Shown: positions 21,180 to 30,909 of the stretch, one piece after another
Layout of the letters: each line of letters begins with the position of its first letter
Position numbering within the stretch: the stretch's first letter is position 1
Source: Synechococcus sp. CC9616
Lineage (GTDB): Bacteria > Cyanobacteriota > Cyanobacteriia > PCC-6307 > Cyanobiaceae
Assembly: GCF_000515235.1 (NCBI RefSeq)
Contig: NZ_KI911558.1
Span: 64,554 to 128,553, forward strand
Direction of reading: 5' to 3'
Length of the DNA stretch: 64,000 bases
The notes under the pieces: model-generated
Told to the model about the DNA's origin: nothing
Databases searched by the model: none
The model's input: the letters and a program-made list of their open reading frames with translations, nothing else
Program-made: the position numbers and the translations under genes

Positions 21180-21957
21180 CGCTTTCAGCCAGCGCCACGA
21201 GTCCGACACCAATCAGAAAAAGGGCGGTGATGGCGCCAGCCAGCAGGAGCATGGTGATTGGGTCGGTGGAGGGTGTCAGCACGGCCCCGGCCAGGGCTGA
21301 GCTGAGGATTACCCAGCGCCAGGCGCCCAGCATGGTGCGCCAGCGCACCAGACCCAGAACCCCCAACAGCAATTGCAGAACAGGCAGCTGAAAAGCCAGG
21401 CCGGTGGCCAGCATCAACAGCAGCACGAAATCCAGATAGCGCTCTATCGACCACAACGGTTCCACAACATCGGCGCCGTAACTGACCAGAAATCCCAGCG
21501 CTGCTGGCACGAGAGCCCACCAGGCAAAGGCAAGGCCAACGAAAAAAAGAATCGCTGATCCTGCGACAGCAGGCGCAATCAGCCGCCCCTCCCGTCGGGT
21601 CAGGCCCGGCAGCACGAAGGCGAGGGCCTGAAACAGCACGTATGGCAGAGCAAGGGTGAGTCCGGCGTAACCGGCCACTTTCAGAGAAACAAAAAGGAAT
21701 TCGCCTGGTGCCAGCTGCAGAAAATGGATGCCGCTGGCTGGAGCTTCCAGCAGCCGAACCAGGGGCTTCACCGCCAGAAGGCACAGCAGGGCGCTGACCA
21801 CAACCGCCAGCAGGCTGCTGAGAACGCGCTGACGCAGTTCTTCCAGATGATCCACCAGAGGCATTTCCACCTCGTTGGGCAGATCTCTGCCCCCGTCCAC
21901 TCCGATACGGATCGGAGCAGGAGGTTTCAGGACAGGGCCGTCGGGCTGGTCGGACAC
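21160..21957 (-). CDS. tatC: Sec-independent (Tat) translocase subunit TatC
   Basis: This core subunit recognises twin-arginine signal peptides. The 265 residues contain the N-terminal conserved MPLVDHLEELRQRV and six helices, with LYVLFQ-type loop (PYVLFQALAFVLPGLTRREGR) and the second loop FGV-region replaced by FQLPVLQLLLGVLG. It neighbours petC, a typical Tat client in cyanobacteria. The coding end overlaps the DUF3067 gene. Confidence 0.93.
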   Translation of the reverse strand: MSDQPDGPVLKPPAPIRIGVDGGRDLPNEVEMPLVDHLEELRQRVLSSLLAVVVSALLCLLAVKPLVRLLEAPASGIHFLQLAPGEFLFVSLKVAGYAGLTLALPYVLFQALAFVLPGLTRREGRLIAPAVAGSAILFFVGLAFAWWALVPAALGFLVSYGADVVEPLWSIERYLDFVLLLMLATGLAFQLPVLQLLLGVLGLVRWRTMLGAWRWVILSSALAGAVLTPSTDPITMLLLAGAITALFLIGVGLVALAESVRPETP

Positions 21958-21997
21958 GGACGAGAAAGCCGGGCTGGTGTGAGATCCATCCCAACCT

Positions 21998-23722
21998 TCA
22001 GGCTAGGAGTTTCCTGGCAGATAAACGCTCTTCGGCTCTGCCGGGCTCACCCCAGCGGATCGTGCCACCACGGTGTCGAACCGTCCCTGGAGCAGCACCG
22101 GGAATTCTCTGAAGCCGGTCGGTGGGCACCATCACCACAGGGACACGGCGATTGCCGCGAGCGCGGCTGAAGTGGGCTGCAAGATCGCTTGCCAACTGCA
22201 GATCGGCCTCCTCCGGCAGTCCGCTGGAGGCCTTCAGCACCACGTGGCTCCCAGGGCATTCCTGCGCATGGAACCAGAGGTCGCCGCTCCGAGCCTGGCG
22301 CAGGCTGATCCAGTCGTTCTGGCGGTGGTTGCGTCCAACCTGAAGCAGCAACCCACCTGGACCGGTGAGTTCCAGGGGCTGTGGGACAGCGGATTGTTTT
22401 TTTCGCGCATCCTGCCGTCTTGACCGGGGATTGAGCAGGTCGTCCAATTCGTTGCAGAGATCCTCCAACGCAAGCAGCCGGGGGGGCAGATCTTCCCAGT
22501 GCGATGTGGCCAGATCGTCGATGAAGACCTCGCTGGCTTCGATGAGCTGGAGTCGTTGTTCGTGGTGCTGGATCCGTTCATTCAGAACGGCGACGGATCG
22601 CCGCAGCTTGCGGGCCCGTTGGTACAGCTTCTGAGCCTCCTGCACCTGATCTCGGCTGGGAGCCTGAAGGCAGAGCAGCGCATCTGCTTTTTCTTGAAGA
22701 GCGGCGCTGTCGGCGGTCCCGGCCAAGCGCGATTGCTGCTCTTCAAGGGCAGTCCGCTCTTTGCGGCTCCAACGCGTCAGCCGCTGCTCCACATCCTTGC
22801 GGCGTTGAATCAGGGACTTCTGCTCAAGCCGTTCTCGATACCAGGCACCCAGTGCGAGCGCCAGATTCGGGTGATCGACAGGCTGTTGATTGAGGGGCTG
22901 TTGATTGAGGGGCTGTTGATCGTCTGGTTGTCCCCAGACCCTGTAGCGGTTGTTCGGTTCGATCTGCAGCGCAAAGGCGTTGTCTCTTAGGCACCGCAGC
23001 CAACTCGTCCAGCGCTGATGCAGCTGCTGCCACTGGTCCGTGGAGATCTCCTGCACCGGTTCCCGGCCAAGCGGTCCGGCCAGCTGCTCCACCAGCGGGG
23101 GGCTGATTCCCTGATAACACTGCTGCAAAGCGGTCTTGAGAGAGACCGGCACAAGGGTGAGCCGGCGACGCCAACCATCCAGGGATTCCTCGTTGTGAGG
23201 TGGAAGGCCCTGCAACGGCGGAGGCGGAACGTAGGCATCACCGGTGCCGATGGGTCGGATGCGTGACTGGTGATCACGCACCTGTCGTCCGATCGTGACC
23301 ACTCGCCGTTGGTCATCGAGAAGCATCACGTTGCTATGGCGTCCCATCAGCTCAAGAACGAGGGACCGCTGAATGGACTCTCCCGGTCGCGCGCTGAACT
23401 GAAAGTCCACCACCCGTTCGAACCCGCCCTGCTCGATCCCCACCAGAGCCATTTGGCGCAGGCTGTGCTGCAGCTGCTGCGCCAGGGTGCTGCCGGAACC
23501 CAGACGAGCCGGTGGCCGGATCTGAACCAGTCGTGGTGCATCGGCCTGCCAACTCAGCTCCAGCCAGACCATCCCCTGCAGGGTTCGGAACCCGAGTTGA
23601 AGTGTCAGTGGGTCAGGCTGCTGGGCTTTTTCAAAGCGACCCGGCAGCAGGGAAGGCCTCAGGTCACTCAGCACAGCCCTGAGTGTGGTGAGATCCATCA
23701 TCTGAAGCGTTGCTGAGGTCAT
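21998..23722 (-). CDS. RqcH/Rqc2-type NFACT protein
   Basis: This 574-residue protein has the full NFACT layout: NFACT-N domain (about 8-130, with [15 protein letters not shown]), helix-hairpin-helix region, central coiled coil (about 290-420) and NFACT-R domain (about 450-560, with [17 protein letters not shown]). Bacterial homologues bind 60S/50S subunits with stalled peptidyl-tRNA and add C-terminal alanine tails. The position of the N-terminal DR pair needed for tailing reads E102-R103 here (GGFERVVDF). It diverges from gmk. Older names are fibronectin-binding protein or FbpA. Confidence 0.88.
   Translation of the reverse strand: MTSATLQMMDLTTLRAVLSDLRPSLLPGRFEKAQQPDPLTLQLGFRTLQGMVWLELSWQADAPRLVQIRPPARLGSGSTLAQQLQHSLRQMALVGIEQGGFERVVDFQFSARPGESIQRSLVLELMGRHSNVMLLDDQRRVVTIGRQVRDHQSRIRPIGTGDAYVPPPPLQGLPPHNEESLDGWRRRLTLVPVSLKTALQQCYQGISPPLVEQLAGPLGREPVQEISTDQWQQLHQRWTSWLRCLRDNAFALQIEPNNRYRVWGQPDDQQPLNQQPLNQQPVDHPNLALALGAWYRERLEQKSLIQRRKDVEQRLTRWSRKERTALEEQQSRLAGTADSAALQEKADALLCLQAPSRDQVQEAQKLYQRARKLRRSVAVLNERIQHHEQRLQLIEASEVFIDDLATSHWEDLPPRLLALEDLCNELDDLLNPRSRRQDARKKQSAVPQPLELTGPGGLLLQVGRNHRQNDWISLRQARSGDLWFHAQECPGSHVVLKASSGLPEEADLQLASDLAAHFSRARGNRRVPVVMVPTDRLQRIPGAAPGTVRHRGGTIRWGEPGRAEERLSARKLLA
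22881..22925 (-). repeat. 15-bp in-frame tandem repeat inside the NFACT gene
   Basis: Two perfect copies and one partial copy of GGCTGTTGATTGAGG (forward strand) encode [15 protein letters not shown] in the segment just before the coiled coil. The frame is kept, so copy number can vary without inactivating the gene. Confidence 0.85.
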
Positions 23723-23786
23723 CTCTGCGTCGCTCAGACCCCAAGGCAGTCACCTTCCTACTCTGCGGTCCCCAACTCAAGCCTCG

Positions 23787-24347
23787 ATGGCTGCCAACAG
23801 CGGACGCCTCACCGTGATCACCGGTCCCAGCGGCGTCGGCAAGGGAACCCTTGTGAAGCAGCTTCTAGAGCGGCATCCAAACATCTGGCTTTCGGTGTCA
23901 GCAACCACCCGTGCCCCCCGCGAGGGGGAGATGGAGGGGCAAAGTTATTTCTTCCACAGCCGGGAGCAGTTCGATCAGCTGGTGAAGTCGGGGGGACTTC
24001 TTGAATGGGCTGAATTCGCCGGAAACAGCTACGGCACTCCCCGCCAGCCCGTTGAGGAGCATCTCCGCTATGGCAGCCCGGTGCTGCTGGAAATTGAGCT
24101 GGAGGGCGCCCGGCAGGTGCGCCGCAGTTTTGCAAATGGCTTCCAGATCTTTCTGGCCCCGCCAAGTTTCGAGGAACTGGAGCGTCGAATTCGTGGACGC
24201 GGCACCGATGCGGAGGAGGCCATTCAGCGGAGGCTTCAGCGGGCTGAGCTGGAACTTCAGGCCAAGGAAGAATTCGATGCTGTCGTGATGAATGACAGTC
24301 TCGAGCGAGCGCTTGCTGAACTCGAAGAGCTCATGGGTCTGGCCTGA
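23787..24347 (+). CDS. gmk: Guanylate kinase
   Basis: This enzyme phosphorylates GMP to GDP. The 186 residues show the P-loop [12 protein letters not shown] (around 11-22), the GMP-binding [11 protein letters not shown] and YFFHSREQF, the EWAEF and [10 protein letters not shown] segments and [12 protein letters not shown]. Length and motifs are standard. It is transcribed away from the NFACT gene and ends before a terminator shared with psaFJ. Confidence 0.95.
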   Translation: MAANSGRLTVITGPSGVGKGTLVKQLLERHPNIWLSVSATTRAPREGEMEGQSYFFHSREQFDQLVKSGGLLEWAEFAGNSYGTPRQPVEEHLRYGSPVLLEIELEGARQVRRSFANGFQIFLAPPSFEELERRIRGRGTDAEEAIQRRLQRAELELQAKEEFDAVVMNDSLERALAELEELMGLA

Positions 24348-24368
24348 ATCGGAACAGGTTCGGCGCAA

Positions 24369-24390
24369 TAAAAAAGCCCCTCTCGGGGCC
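24369..24390 (-). terminator. Intrinsic terminator of psaF-psaJ
   Basis: On the reverse strand the hairpin GCCCC-GAGA-GGGGC is followed by TTTTTTA, 20 bases past the psaJ stop. The A-run on the forward side is weak support for use by gmk too, as the forward strand lacks a T-run. Confidence 0.8.
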
Positions 24391-24410
24391 AGGAAGTCTT
24401 TGAGGTTTGT

Positions 24411-24530
24411 TCAGCCCAGCGGGTGAAACAGCAGATCGGGGAAGAAACGATTCCACTCGATCATGATTCCAGCGGTAACGGTGAACCAGATTGCGGCAAC
24501 GACGGGTGCCGTGGTGAGAAATTTCTTCAT
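24411..24530 (-). CDS. psaJ: Photosystem I subunit IX (PsaJ)
   Basis: This 39-residue single-helix thylakoid protein begins [20 protein letters not shown], followed by [19 protein letters not shown], closely matching PsaJ including the ETNRFFPD-like segment. It binds near PsaF and stabilises the plastocyanin/cytochrome c6 docking side. It lies 37 bases after psaF as the second gene of the operon and is followed by a terminator. Confidence 0.95.
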   Translation of the reverse strand: MKKFLTTAPVVAAIWFTVTAGIMIEWNRFFPDLLFHPLG

Positions 24531-24567
24531 GATTAAAGGGAATTAGGGAAGAAGCAGAACTGACTGT

Positions 24568-25044
24568 TCAGCGGGGAGAAACCGTCACTTTGTCGTCGCT
24601 TTCCACAAGCTTGCCGCTGGTGAATTCTCCGAATGCTGCCAGGGGCCATGTGGCGGAGGCGAGGACGCTTTTCAGGGCGATCGATGTATCGATCTGGATC
24701 TCATTCATTGCGGCGTTCTTGCCACGGGTTGCCTTCAGGTATTCCCTGCCGGCCCAGCCGATGCAACCTGCCACGTACAGGAACATGATGCCTGGCAAAA
24801 CGAAGTCGCCGGCATGGCTCCAGCGGCCGTCAACGATCAGATGGGGCAGGCCATCATCACCACAGGATGCCTGGCTGTACATCTCGAAACGGGCTTTGGC
24901 CTGAGGCGTGTTGGCTGCAGCGGCTCGCTGTTGGAAGCGGGCGCTTTCAGAGCAGGGCGTCAGACCAGCCACATCCGCCTTGGCGATGGGGGCAAAGCCG
25001 AACACCAGCAGGGCCGAAAGCGCAATGGCGAAAAGACGACGCAT
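24568..25044 (-). CDS. psaF: Photosystem I subunit III (PsaF)
   Basis: This lumen-exposed subunit is involved in donor docking. A signal peptide (about residues 1-23, ending AKA) precedes the mature start DVAGLTPCSES. The two conserved cysteines are in TPC and ASCGDDGLPHLIVDGR, and the membrane segment is around LPGIMFLYVAGCIGWAGREYL. Length is 158 residues. It lacks the Lys-rich N-terminal helix of plant and algal PsaF, as usual in cyanobacteria. Confidence 0.97.
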   Translation of the reverse strand: MRRLFAIALSALLVFGFAPIAKADVAGLTPCSESARFQQRAAAANTPQAKARFEMYSQASCGDDGLPHLIVDGRWSHAGDFVLPGIMFLYVAGCIGWAGREYLKATRGKNAAMNEIQIDTSIALKSVLASATWPLAAFGEFTSGKLVESDDKVTVSPR

Positions 25045-25122
25045 CGGATCAATTCCTGTTGAAAAGTGCCCTGGGAGGGCAGGATGTCCACTGTCGGACA
25101 GTAGGGGAGGGTCCTGACCACG

Positions 25123-26193
25123 ATGGCGTTGGTGCTGGCCCTCGAAACAAGTTGTGACGAGTCCGCCGCTGCCGTTGTGACGTCTCGGGCCGGTCGGTGG
25201 CAGGTTCTCTCCTCACGGATTGCCTCTCAAGTTGAGGAGCACGCCCGCTGGGGAGGTGTGGTGCCGGAGATCGCGTCCCGTCGCCATGTGGAGGCCTTGC
25301 CAGCGTTGGTGGAAACGGTGCTGGATGAGAGCGGAGTCTCCGTTGGTGAACTTGATGCCGTGGCTGCCACGGTGGCCCCTGGTTTGGCGGGGGCACTCAT
25401 GGTGGCTTCCGTGACCGGACGCAGTCTTGCGGCTTTGCATGGACGACCGTTCATCGGCGTCCATCACCTCGAGGGTCATCTGGCCTCAGTCCAGCTGGCA
25501 GATCGATCTCCAGAGCCTCCTTATCTCGTCCTTCTCGTCAGCGGTGGACATACGGAACTCATCCGGGTGGATCGTTCCGGGGACATGCTGAGGCTCGGGC
25601 GCAGCCACGACGATGCTGCCGGAGAAGCCTTTGACAAGGTTGCACGCTTGTTGGGACTGGGTTATCCCGGCGGTCCAGCGATTCAGCAGGTGGCTGAATC
25701 AGGGGATCCGCAACGCTTTTCATTGCCCAAAGGGAGAGTGTCCCGGCCAGGGGGTGGCTTCCATCCCTACGACTTCTCCTTCAGCGGACTCAAGACCGCC
25801 ATGCTGAGAACGGTTGAGAAGCTCCGTGCTGAACAATCCGAGCTGCCATTAGCTGATTTGGCAGCCAGTTTTGAGCAGGTGGTCGCTGATGTGCTGGTCC
25901 AGCGCGCCCTTCGTTGCGCGCTCGACCATGGCCTTGATCAGCTCGTGATGGTGGGCGGTGTTGCGGCGAACAGACGCCTGCGCTCTCAGATGACGGCCCA
26001 GGCTGAGGCGCGCAAGGTGGGCGTCACGATTGCTCCTTTGGCGTTCTGCACCGACAACGCGGCCATGATCGGGGCTGCGGCGCTCGCACGATTGGCCAGA
26101 ACGGTCACCGATAGCTCACTGGAGATCGGGGTGGCACCACGTTGGCCACTCGATCGGGCCAGTGAGTTGTACAAAACGCCACCTCCGTTCTGA
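25123..26193 (+). CDS. tsaD: tRNA N6-threonylcarbamoyladenosine transferase
   Basis: TsaD transfers the threonylcarbamoyl group to A37 of ANN-decoding tRNAs, with TsaB, TsaE and TsaC elsewhere. The 356 residues show [15 protein letters not shown], the metal-binding [21 protein letters not shown] and the ATPase-like ending [11 protein letters not shown]. It diverges from psaF. Confidence 0.95.
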   Translation: MALVLALETSCDESAAAVVTSRAGRWQVLSSRIASQVEEHARWGGVVPEIASRRHVEALPALVETVLDESGVSVGELDAVAATVAPGLAGALMVASVTGRSLAALHGRPFIGVHHLEGHLASVQLADRSPEPPYLVLLVSGGHTELIRVDRSGDMLRLGRSHDDAAGEAFDKVARLLGLGYPGGPAIQQVAESGDPQRFSLPKGRVSRPGGGFHPYDFSFSGLKTAMLRTVEKLRAEQSELPLADLAASFEQVVADVLVQRALRCALDHGLDQLVMVGGVAANRRLRSQMTAQAEARKVGVTIAPLAFCTDNAAMIGAAALARLARTVTDSSLEIGVAPRWPLDRASELYKTPPPF

Positions 26194-26226
26194 AGTTTGC
26201 TGCGTAAGGTGACGCGCATTCACGGC

Positions 26227-26421
26227 ATGTCCACCGCAATGGCTGAGCCTTCCGGACACTCAGAAACCAATCTCGTCGAGCCCGTCGGTTCAGAGGAACT
26301 CAATTCCTGGAAACGGGGCTTCACCCCTCAGGCGGAGATCTGGAATGGACGTCTCGCCATGATCGGCTTGTCGGTCGGTCTGGCTGTTGTGCTCCTGGTG
26401 AGAGTGTTCAGCGGCAGCTGA
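26227..26421 (+). CDS. hli: High-light-inducible (Hli/Scp) chlorophyll-binding protein
   Basis: This 64-residue single-helix protein protects photosystems and binds chlorophyll during assembly or stress. The chlorophyll-binding helix starts AEIWNGRLAMIG (E37, N40, R42 as family ligands). The N-terminal 30 residues are polar. ATG at 26227 is used; a second in-frame ATG follows four codons later. It sits 33 bases after tsaD. Confidence 0.93.
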   Translation: MSTAMAEPSGHSETNLVEPVGSEELNSWKRGFTPQAEIWNGRLAMIGLSVGLAVVLLVRVFSGS

Positions 26422-26425
26422 TCAC

Positions 26426-27640
26426 TCAGCTACGACCACGTAAGGCCTGCGCCAGCTCGTTTGGCTTGAGGCTTGCGGCGACAGCTTTTTCCGCATCCAC
26501 GCGACCAGCTTCAACAAGCGTTTGCAGTGACTGGTTGCTGGTGACCATGCCATCGAAACTGCTCCGCTCCATGATTTCCTCAACCTCATCAAGGGCTCCA
26601 CGCTGGATGTAGTCCTTGCAGGCGTCGGTGTTGATCAAGATGTCGTGGAAGGCAGCACGCTTGCCATCTGTGGTGCGGATCAGCCCCTGCGCGATCACGC
26701 CCAGCAGAGATTCGGACAACGAGCGCCGCACACTGTCCTGCTCTTCGGGAGGGAACATGCCAAGCACCCTTTCAACGGTTTTCACAGCGGAATTGGTGTG
26801 CAGGGTGCCGAAGACGAGGTGACCCGTCTGGGCGGCTTCAAGAGCAGTTGACAGGGTTTCCTGATCACGGATTTCTCCGACCAGAATCACGTCCGGGTCC
26901 TCGCGCAGAGCAGCGCGGAGGGCGTTGTGAAATTTCAGGGTGTGCATCCCCACCTCCCGATGTCTGATCAGGGAGTTCTTGCTCTCGTGAACGAACTCAA
27001 CAGGGTCCTCAATCGTGAGGATGTGGCGGGTTTCATTGCGGTTGATCCAATCGATCATGGCCGCCAAGGTGGTGCTCTTGCCGGATCCGGTGGGGCCGGT
27101 GACCAGAATCAACCCCTTGGGGCGTGCCGCCAGCTCCCTGAGCACCTCAGGAAGCTTCAGCTGTTCCATCGTCAGGATCGTCTGGGGGATGAGCCGCAGC
27201 ACCATCGCCGGCCCCCGCAGTGAATCCAGCAGATTGATTCGGATGCGTACAAACGGGAAGGCATGGGAGCCATCGAACTCCTTCTCCCGAAAAAACTCAT
27301 CAATCTGCTGTGGAGAAAGAATTTCCCCGAGCCAGCCCTGGAAGGTGGTCTGATCGGTGATGGGCCATTCGGTTCTCAGCATCTCCCCTCTGGCCCGATA
27401 ACGAGGGATTTCGCCAACTCCCAGATGCACATCGGAATGGCCCTCGTCATGGGCGAGGCGCACGATCTGTTCAAGGCTTGGGGACGACGCATCGCTCGGC
27501 GCCGCCGCTGATCCTGCAGCTGATCCCGCAGGTGGTGTCTGCCGGGCTGTCTGAGGCTGTGATGGGGCAGACGTTTTTGCAGGACCGGAGGGAGCCGCCG
27601 GTCGAGGCGGGAAGCTTGGTGGGAAGACCGGTTGGGCCAA
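26426..27640 (-). CDS. pilT: Type IV pilus retraction ATPase PilT
   Basis: This hexameric motor depolymerises type IV pili for twitching or DNA uptake. The protein has 404 residues. A Pro/Ala-rich extension of about 55 residues precedes the conserved N-domain (DVHLGVG). Walker A is GPTGSGKST (182-190), the Asp box includes LTIEDPVEFVH, Walker B is DPDVILVGEIRD, and the His box follows (TGHLVFGTLHT). No other pil genes are adjacent. It diverges from wecB. Confidence 0.93.
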   Translation of the reverse strand: MAQPVFPPSFPPRPAAPSGPAKTSAPSQPQTARQTPPAGSAAGSAAAPSDASSPSLEQIVRLAHDEGHSDVHLGVGEIPRYRARGEMLRTEWPITDQTTFQGWLGEILSPQQIDEFFREKEFDGSHAFPFVRIRINLLDSLRGPAMVLRLIPQTILTMEQLKLPEVLRELAARPKGLILVTGPTGSGKSTTLAAMIDWINRNETRHILTIEDPVEFVHESKNSLIRHREVGMHTLKFHNALRAALREDPDVILVGEIRDQETLSTALEAAQTGHLVFGTLHTNSAVKTVERVLGMFPPEEQDSVRRSLSESLLGVIAQGLIRTTDGKRAAFHDILINTDACKDYIQRGALDEVEEIMERSSFDGMVTSNQSLQTLVEAGRVDAEKAVAASLKPNELAQALRGRS

Positions 27641-27710
27641 GGCGAGACAGAGTCCGATGTCTTCAGGATGCCTGAAAACGCCCGTAAGATCCGGTTATTC
27701 CAGCTTCGTC

Positions 27711-28823
27711 ATGGCCGATCAGCCGCGCGTCACGATCGTTCTAGGAACACGACCTGAGGCGATCAAGCTGGCCCCCGTGATCCGCACCTTTCAGGCCTGC
27801 CAAGCGTTGCGGACACGTGTTGTGCTGACAGGGCAACACCAGGAAATGGTGGCTCAGGTGATGGACCTGTTCCAACTCAAGGCCGATCGCGATCTCGGTC
27901 TCATGGCGCCGCGTCAGACCCTCACCCATGTGACCTGTGCCGCATTGAACGGTTTACGGGAAGACTTCCAGGCCTACCCGCCGCAACTGGTTCTGGTGCA
28001 AGGCGACACCACAACGGCTTTTGCAGCGGGGTTAGCGGCTTTTTACGAGCAGATTCCCGTCGGTCATGTGGAGGCTGGCCTGCGCACCGACAACCTGCTC
28101 GACCCATTCCCTGAGGAAGCCAATCGACGACTGATCTCTCAGATCGCAACCCTTCATTTCGCTCCCACAACCAAGGCTGAGACCAACCTCCATTCCTCCG
28201 GTGTGGTGGGGCAGGTGTCAGTCACGGGCAACACGGTGATCGATGCCCTGCTGTTGATGGCGGAAAGCGCTCCGGAGATCCACTTTGAAGGTCTCGACTG
28301 GCAGACGCAGCGGGTGATTCTGGCCACAGTGCATCGTCGTGAGAACTGGGGGGATCGCCTCAAGGACATCGCCGACGGCATCTTGCGGGTGCTTGATCGT
28401 TTCCCCGACACCGCTTTGTTGCTACCGCTGCATCGGAATCCGACGGTGCGCGAACCGCTGCAGGCCCTCCTTGGCGACCATCCACGTGTGGTGCTCACCG
28501 AACCCCTGGATTACGACCGTCTTGTGGCGGCGATGAAGGGTTGCTCACTGCTGCTCACCGATTCCGGCGGTTTGCAAGAGGAGGCCCCTGCTCTCGGCAA
28601 ACCGGTTCTTGTGCTCCGACGCACCACAGAACGCCCTGAAGCCGTGGAGGCTGGGACAGCACGTCTGGTGGGGACCGATCCCGCCGAGATCTTTTCCGAG
28701 GCCTCGCGATTACTCGATGATGCTGAGGCCTATTCGGCAATGTCCCGTGCCATCAATCCGTTCGGAGATGGGCAGGCCAGCAGCAGAATCCTCGACCTCT
28801 CCCGCCGGCATCTCGGTGTCTGA
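27711..28823 (+). CDS. wecB: UDP-N-acetylglucosamine 2-epimerase (non-hydrolysing)
   Basis: This enzyme converts UDP-GlcNAc to UDP-ManNAc for surface polysaccharides. The 370 residues show the N-terminal VLGTRPEAIKLAPV, VQGDTTTAFA, VGHVEAGLRT, FPEEANRRL, TVHRRENWG and TDSGGLQEEAP. The ATG at 27711 (MADQPRV) fits the family; a longer reading begins inside the promoter region. It begins a chain of overlapping genes, with the next one starting eight bases before its stop. Confidence 0.93.
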   Translation: MADQPRVTIVLGTRPEAIKLAPVIRTFQACQALRTRVVLTGQHQEMVAQVMDLFQLKADRDLGLMAPRQTLTHVTCAALNGLREDFQAYPPQLVLVQGDTTTAFAAGLAAFYEQIPVGHVEAGLRTDNLLDPFPEEANRRLISQIATLHFAPTTKAETNLHSSGVVGQVSVTGNTVIDALLLMAESAPEIHFEGLDWQTQRVILATVHRRENWGDRLKDIADGILRVLDRFPDTALLLPLHRNPTVREPLQALLGDHPRVVLTEPLDYDRLVAAMKGCSLLLTDSGGLQEEAPALGKPVLVLRRTTERPEAVEAGTARLVGTDPAEIFSEASRLLDDAEAYSAMSRAINPFGDGQASSRILDLSRRHLGV

Positions 28824-29406
28824 TCCGCCGTCTGATGCTGGATTCAGCTCAGATGGCCATTACCGCTGGTGGCTCCGTCGACATTGGTCGGGAGGCACAG
28901 GCACGTTGGTTTTTATCGGTCTCAATCCCTCCGCAGCCGATGGTCGACGTGACGACCCGACCCTGCGCCGGCTGATCGGATTTAGCCGCCGCTGGGGATA
29001 CAACGAGTTGCTGGTGCTGAACCTGTTCGCCCGTATTTCTGCCTCTCCAGCTCTTCTTCGACGTGTTCAGGACCCGATCGGAGCGTCCAATGATCGCGAG
29101 CTGAAAAGCTGGTGCGGCCGCTGGGCGAGTCAGTCCTCGATCGATCTTTGGTGCGGCTGGGGTGGATCAGGTGCCTGCCGGGACCGCGATCAACAGATCC
29201 TGGCTTGGTTGGATTGTTTTTGGGAACAGCGTCAGCGCCGCCATCCCAGTGCTTCACCACCGTTCTGCATCGGTCTCACCAGGACCGGTCAGCCGCGGCA
29301 CCCCCTTTATGCATCAGCTGACCTCACGCTTCGCCCCTTCATTTGGGCAGGAGCTGAATCCATCGGTCATCCTGAGGGGACGCCAAAGGCTCTCCTGCAA
29401 CGCTGA
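28816..29406 (+). CDS. DUF1643 domain protein
   Basis: The 196-residue protein has the DUF1643 core: YRWWLRRHW, LVFIGLNPSAADGRRDDPTLRRLIGF as key words GLNPSAAD and DPTLRR, and WGYNELLVLNLFA. The function of the family is unknown. The GTG at 28816 creates a GTG...TGA overlap of eight bases with wecB. Its own stop overlaps the next start by one base. A start farther upstream would lie deep inside wecB. Confidence 0.8.
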   Translation: MSDPPSDAGFSSDGHYRWWLRRHWSGGTGTLVFIGLNPSAADGRRDDPTLRRLIGFSRRWGYNELLVLNLFARISASPALLRRVQDPIGASNDRELKSWCGRWASQSSIDLWCGWGGSGACRDRDQQILAWLDCFWEQRQRRHPSASPPFCIGLTRTGQPRHPLYASADLTLRPFIWAGAESIGHPEGTPKALLQR

Positions 29407-29651
29407 TGCCACGCACACCACGCCGCTACGCGGTGCATCTTCACCTTGTCGGGGGGCAGACCGAGCAGGTTCACTTCCCGAAACTGGAGATGTTTCAGGA
29501 GTGGTACCAGGGGATCGTCAACGCTGAGGGACAAGGCGGCTTTGTGAATGTGCCGATCAGCGATCTCGAGGGTGAGTACCTGGTTGTCCGTCCCGAGGCG
29601 GTGATCGGCGTGCGTGTGGAACCTCAGTTTTCATCCGTCGATGACGCCTGA
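29406..29651 (+). CDS. Small conserved-looking hypothetical protein
   Basis: This 81-residue soluble protein carries VHLHLVGGQTEQVHFPKLEMFQEWYQ and SDLEGEYLVVRPEAVIGVRVEPQF in short key stretches. The mix of beta-strand patches suggests a compact fold. The start overlaps the previous stop (TGATG) and its end overlaps the antiporter start by 11 bases, so it is embedded in an operon. I do not recognise a named family. Confidence 0.7.
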   Translation: MPRTPRRYAVHLHLVGGQTEQVHFPKLEMFQEWYQGIVNAEGQGGFVNVPISDLEGEYLVVRPEAVIGVRVEPQFSSVDDA

Positions 29652-30909
29652 GCGGCTGGGTCTGCTCTGGGGTGTGACCGTTTTTGCCGGAGCGTCCGCT
29701 CGGCTGTTGGCGGCCGTCTCAAGTCTGCCGGGGGTCGTGCTGCTGCTGCTTTCCGGGCTTCTGATCGGCCGCTCAGGGCTTGGGCTGGTCGAGCCCCTGG
29801 ATCTTGGTTCCGGCCTCGGGACGGTGGTGGGTCTGCTGGTCAGTCTGGTTCTGTTTGACGGCGGGCTGAACCTTCGCCTGCCCGGAGACACGATCAAAAC
29901 CACGGTCCAGCGGATTGCCATCCTGCGACTGTTGCTGTCGCTCGGGGCAGGATTGCTGGCTGCGCACTGGTTGGCCGGCCTGAACTGGTCGGTCGCAGCG
30001 GTTTACAGCGCCATCGTGCTGGCCACTGGCCCAACGGTGGTGACACCTCTGGTGCGACAGATCCGGCTCGCTCCCCCTTTGGGTGATGTGCTCGAGGCCG
30101 AAGGCTTGGTGCTGGAGCCGGTGGGAGCTGTGCTGGCCCTGCTCCTGTTGGAGCTGGTGCTGGGCGATCTGCATGGTTGGAGAGAGCTCGCCTTTGGACT
30201 GTTGTCGCGTCTGGGGGGCGGCACCCTGATCGGCGCAAGCGTCGGCTGGTTGTTGTCGGAGCTTTTGCGGCGATTGGAGTCCGATCAGGCCGCCAGCGGC
30301 TTACCGCTGCAGCTCAGCCTCGGCATGTTGTTTCTGATGTATGGAATCAGTGAATGGCTTCTGCCGGAATCAGCGCTTCCAGCATCCGTGGCAGCAGGTC
30401 TTGTGGTGGGACGTCGACGCAATCAGCACACGGCTGATCTCGATGGCCTGATTCAGGAGTTGGCCCAGTTGGCAATCACGATGCTGTTTCCGCTCCTTGC
30501 GGCGGATGTGTCCTGGGCTGAACTCAGCCCCCTGGGTTGGGGGGGGATCAGTTGCGTCCTCGCTCTGATGTTGCTGGTGCGACCGATTGCCGTCGGCCTC
30601 GCCACAACGGGACTTCCGCTTGATCTGCGCCAGCGTGTGTTCATGGGATGGCTCGCCCCACGCGGAATTGTCACCGCCTCGGTGGCATCGCTCTTTTCGA
30701 TCCGTTTGGAGCAAGCCGGAATCCTCGGTGCCGGCCGGCTTCAGGGTCTCGTGTTTCTGACGATTTTGATGACGGTCGGGTTGCAAGGGCTGACGGCCCA
30801 ACCGCTTGCAAAAGCTCTGGGTTTGATCGAGTCGCCGGAAGAACCCGGTCCATCCTCAGATGAGGCAGCGGCGCAGCCTGGGCAGGTCCTCCCCGATCCG
30901 AGCCAGTAA
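29641..30909 (+). CDS. CPA1-type sodium/proton antiporter
   Basis: This 422-residue membrane protein has about twelve helices and CPA1/NhaP signatures: [42 protein letters not shown] and [18 protein letters not shown]-type ([13 protein letters not shown]). The conserved acidic ion-binding position in the ND motif is replaced by EP in LVLEPVG. It exports Na+ or K+ in exchange for protons, useful in seawater. The start overlaps the upstream small gene; the end overlaps gltX on the other strand by 54 bases. Confidence 0.88.
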   Translation: MTPERLGLLWGVTVFAGASARLLAAVSSLPGVVLLLLSGLLIGRSGLGLVEPLDLGSGLGTVVGLLVSLVLFDGGLNLRLPGDTIKTTVQRIAILRLLLSLGAGLLAAHWLAGLNWSVAAVYSAIVLATGPTVVTPLVRQIRLAPPLGDVLEAEGLVLEPVGAVLALLLLELVLGDLHGWRELAFGLLSRLGGGTLIGASVGWLLSELLRRLESDQAASGLPLQLSLGMLFLMYGISEWLLPESALPASVAAGLVVGRRRNQHTADLDGLIQELAQLAITMLFPLLAADVSWAELSPLGWGGISCVLALMLLVRPIAVGLATTGLPLDLRQRVFMGWLAPRGIVTASVASLFSIRLEQAGILGAGRLQGLVFLTILMTVGLQGLTAQPLAKALGLIESPEEPGPSSDEAAAQPGQVLPDPSQ

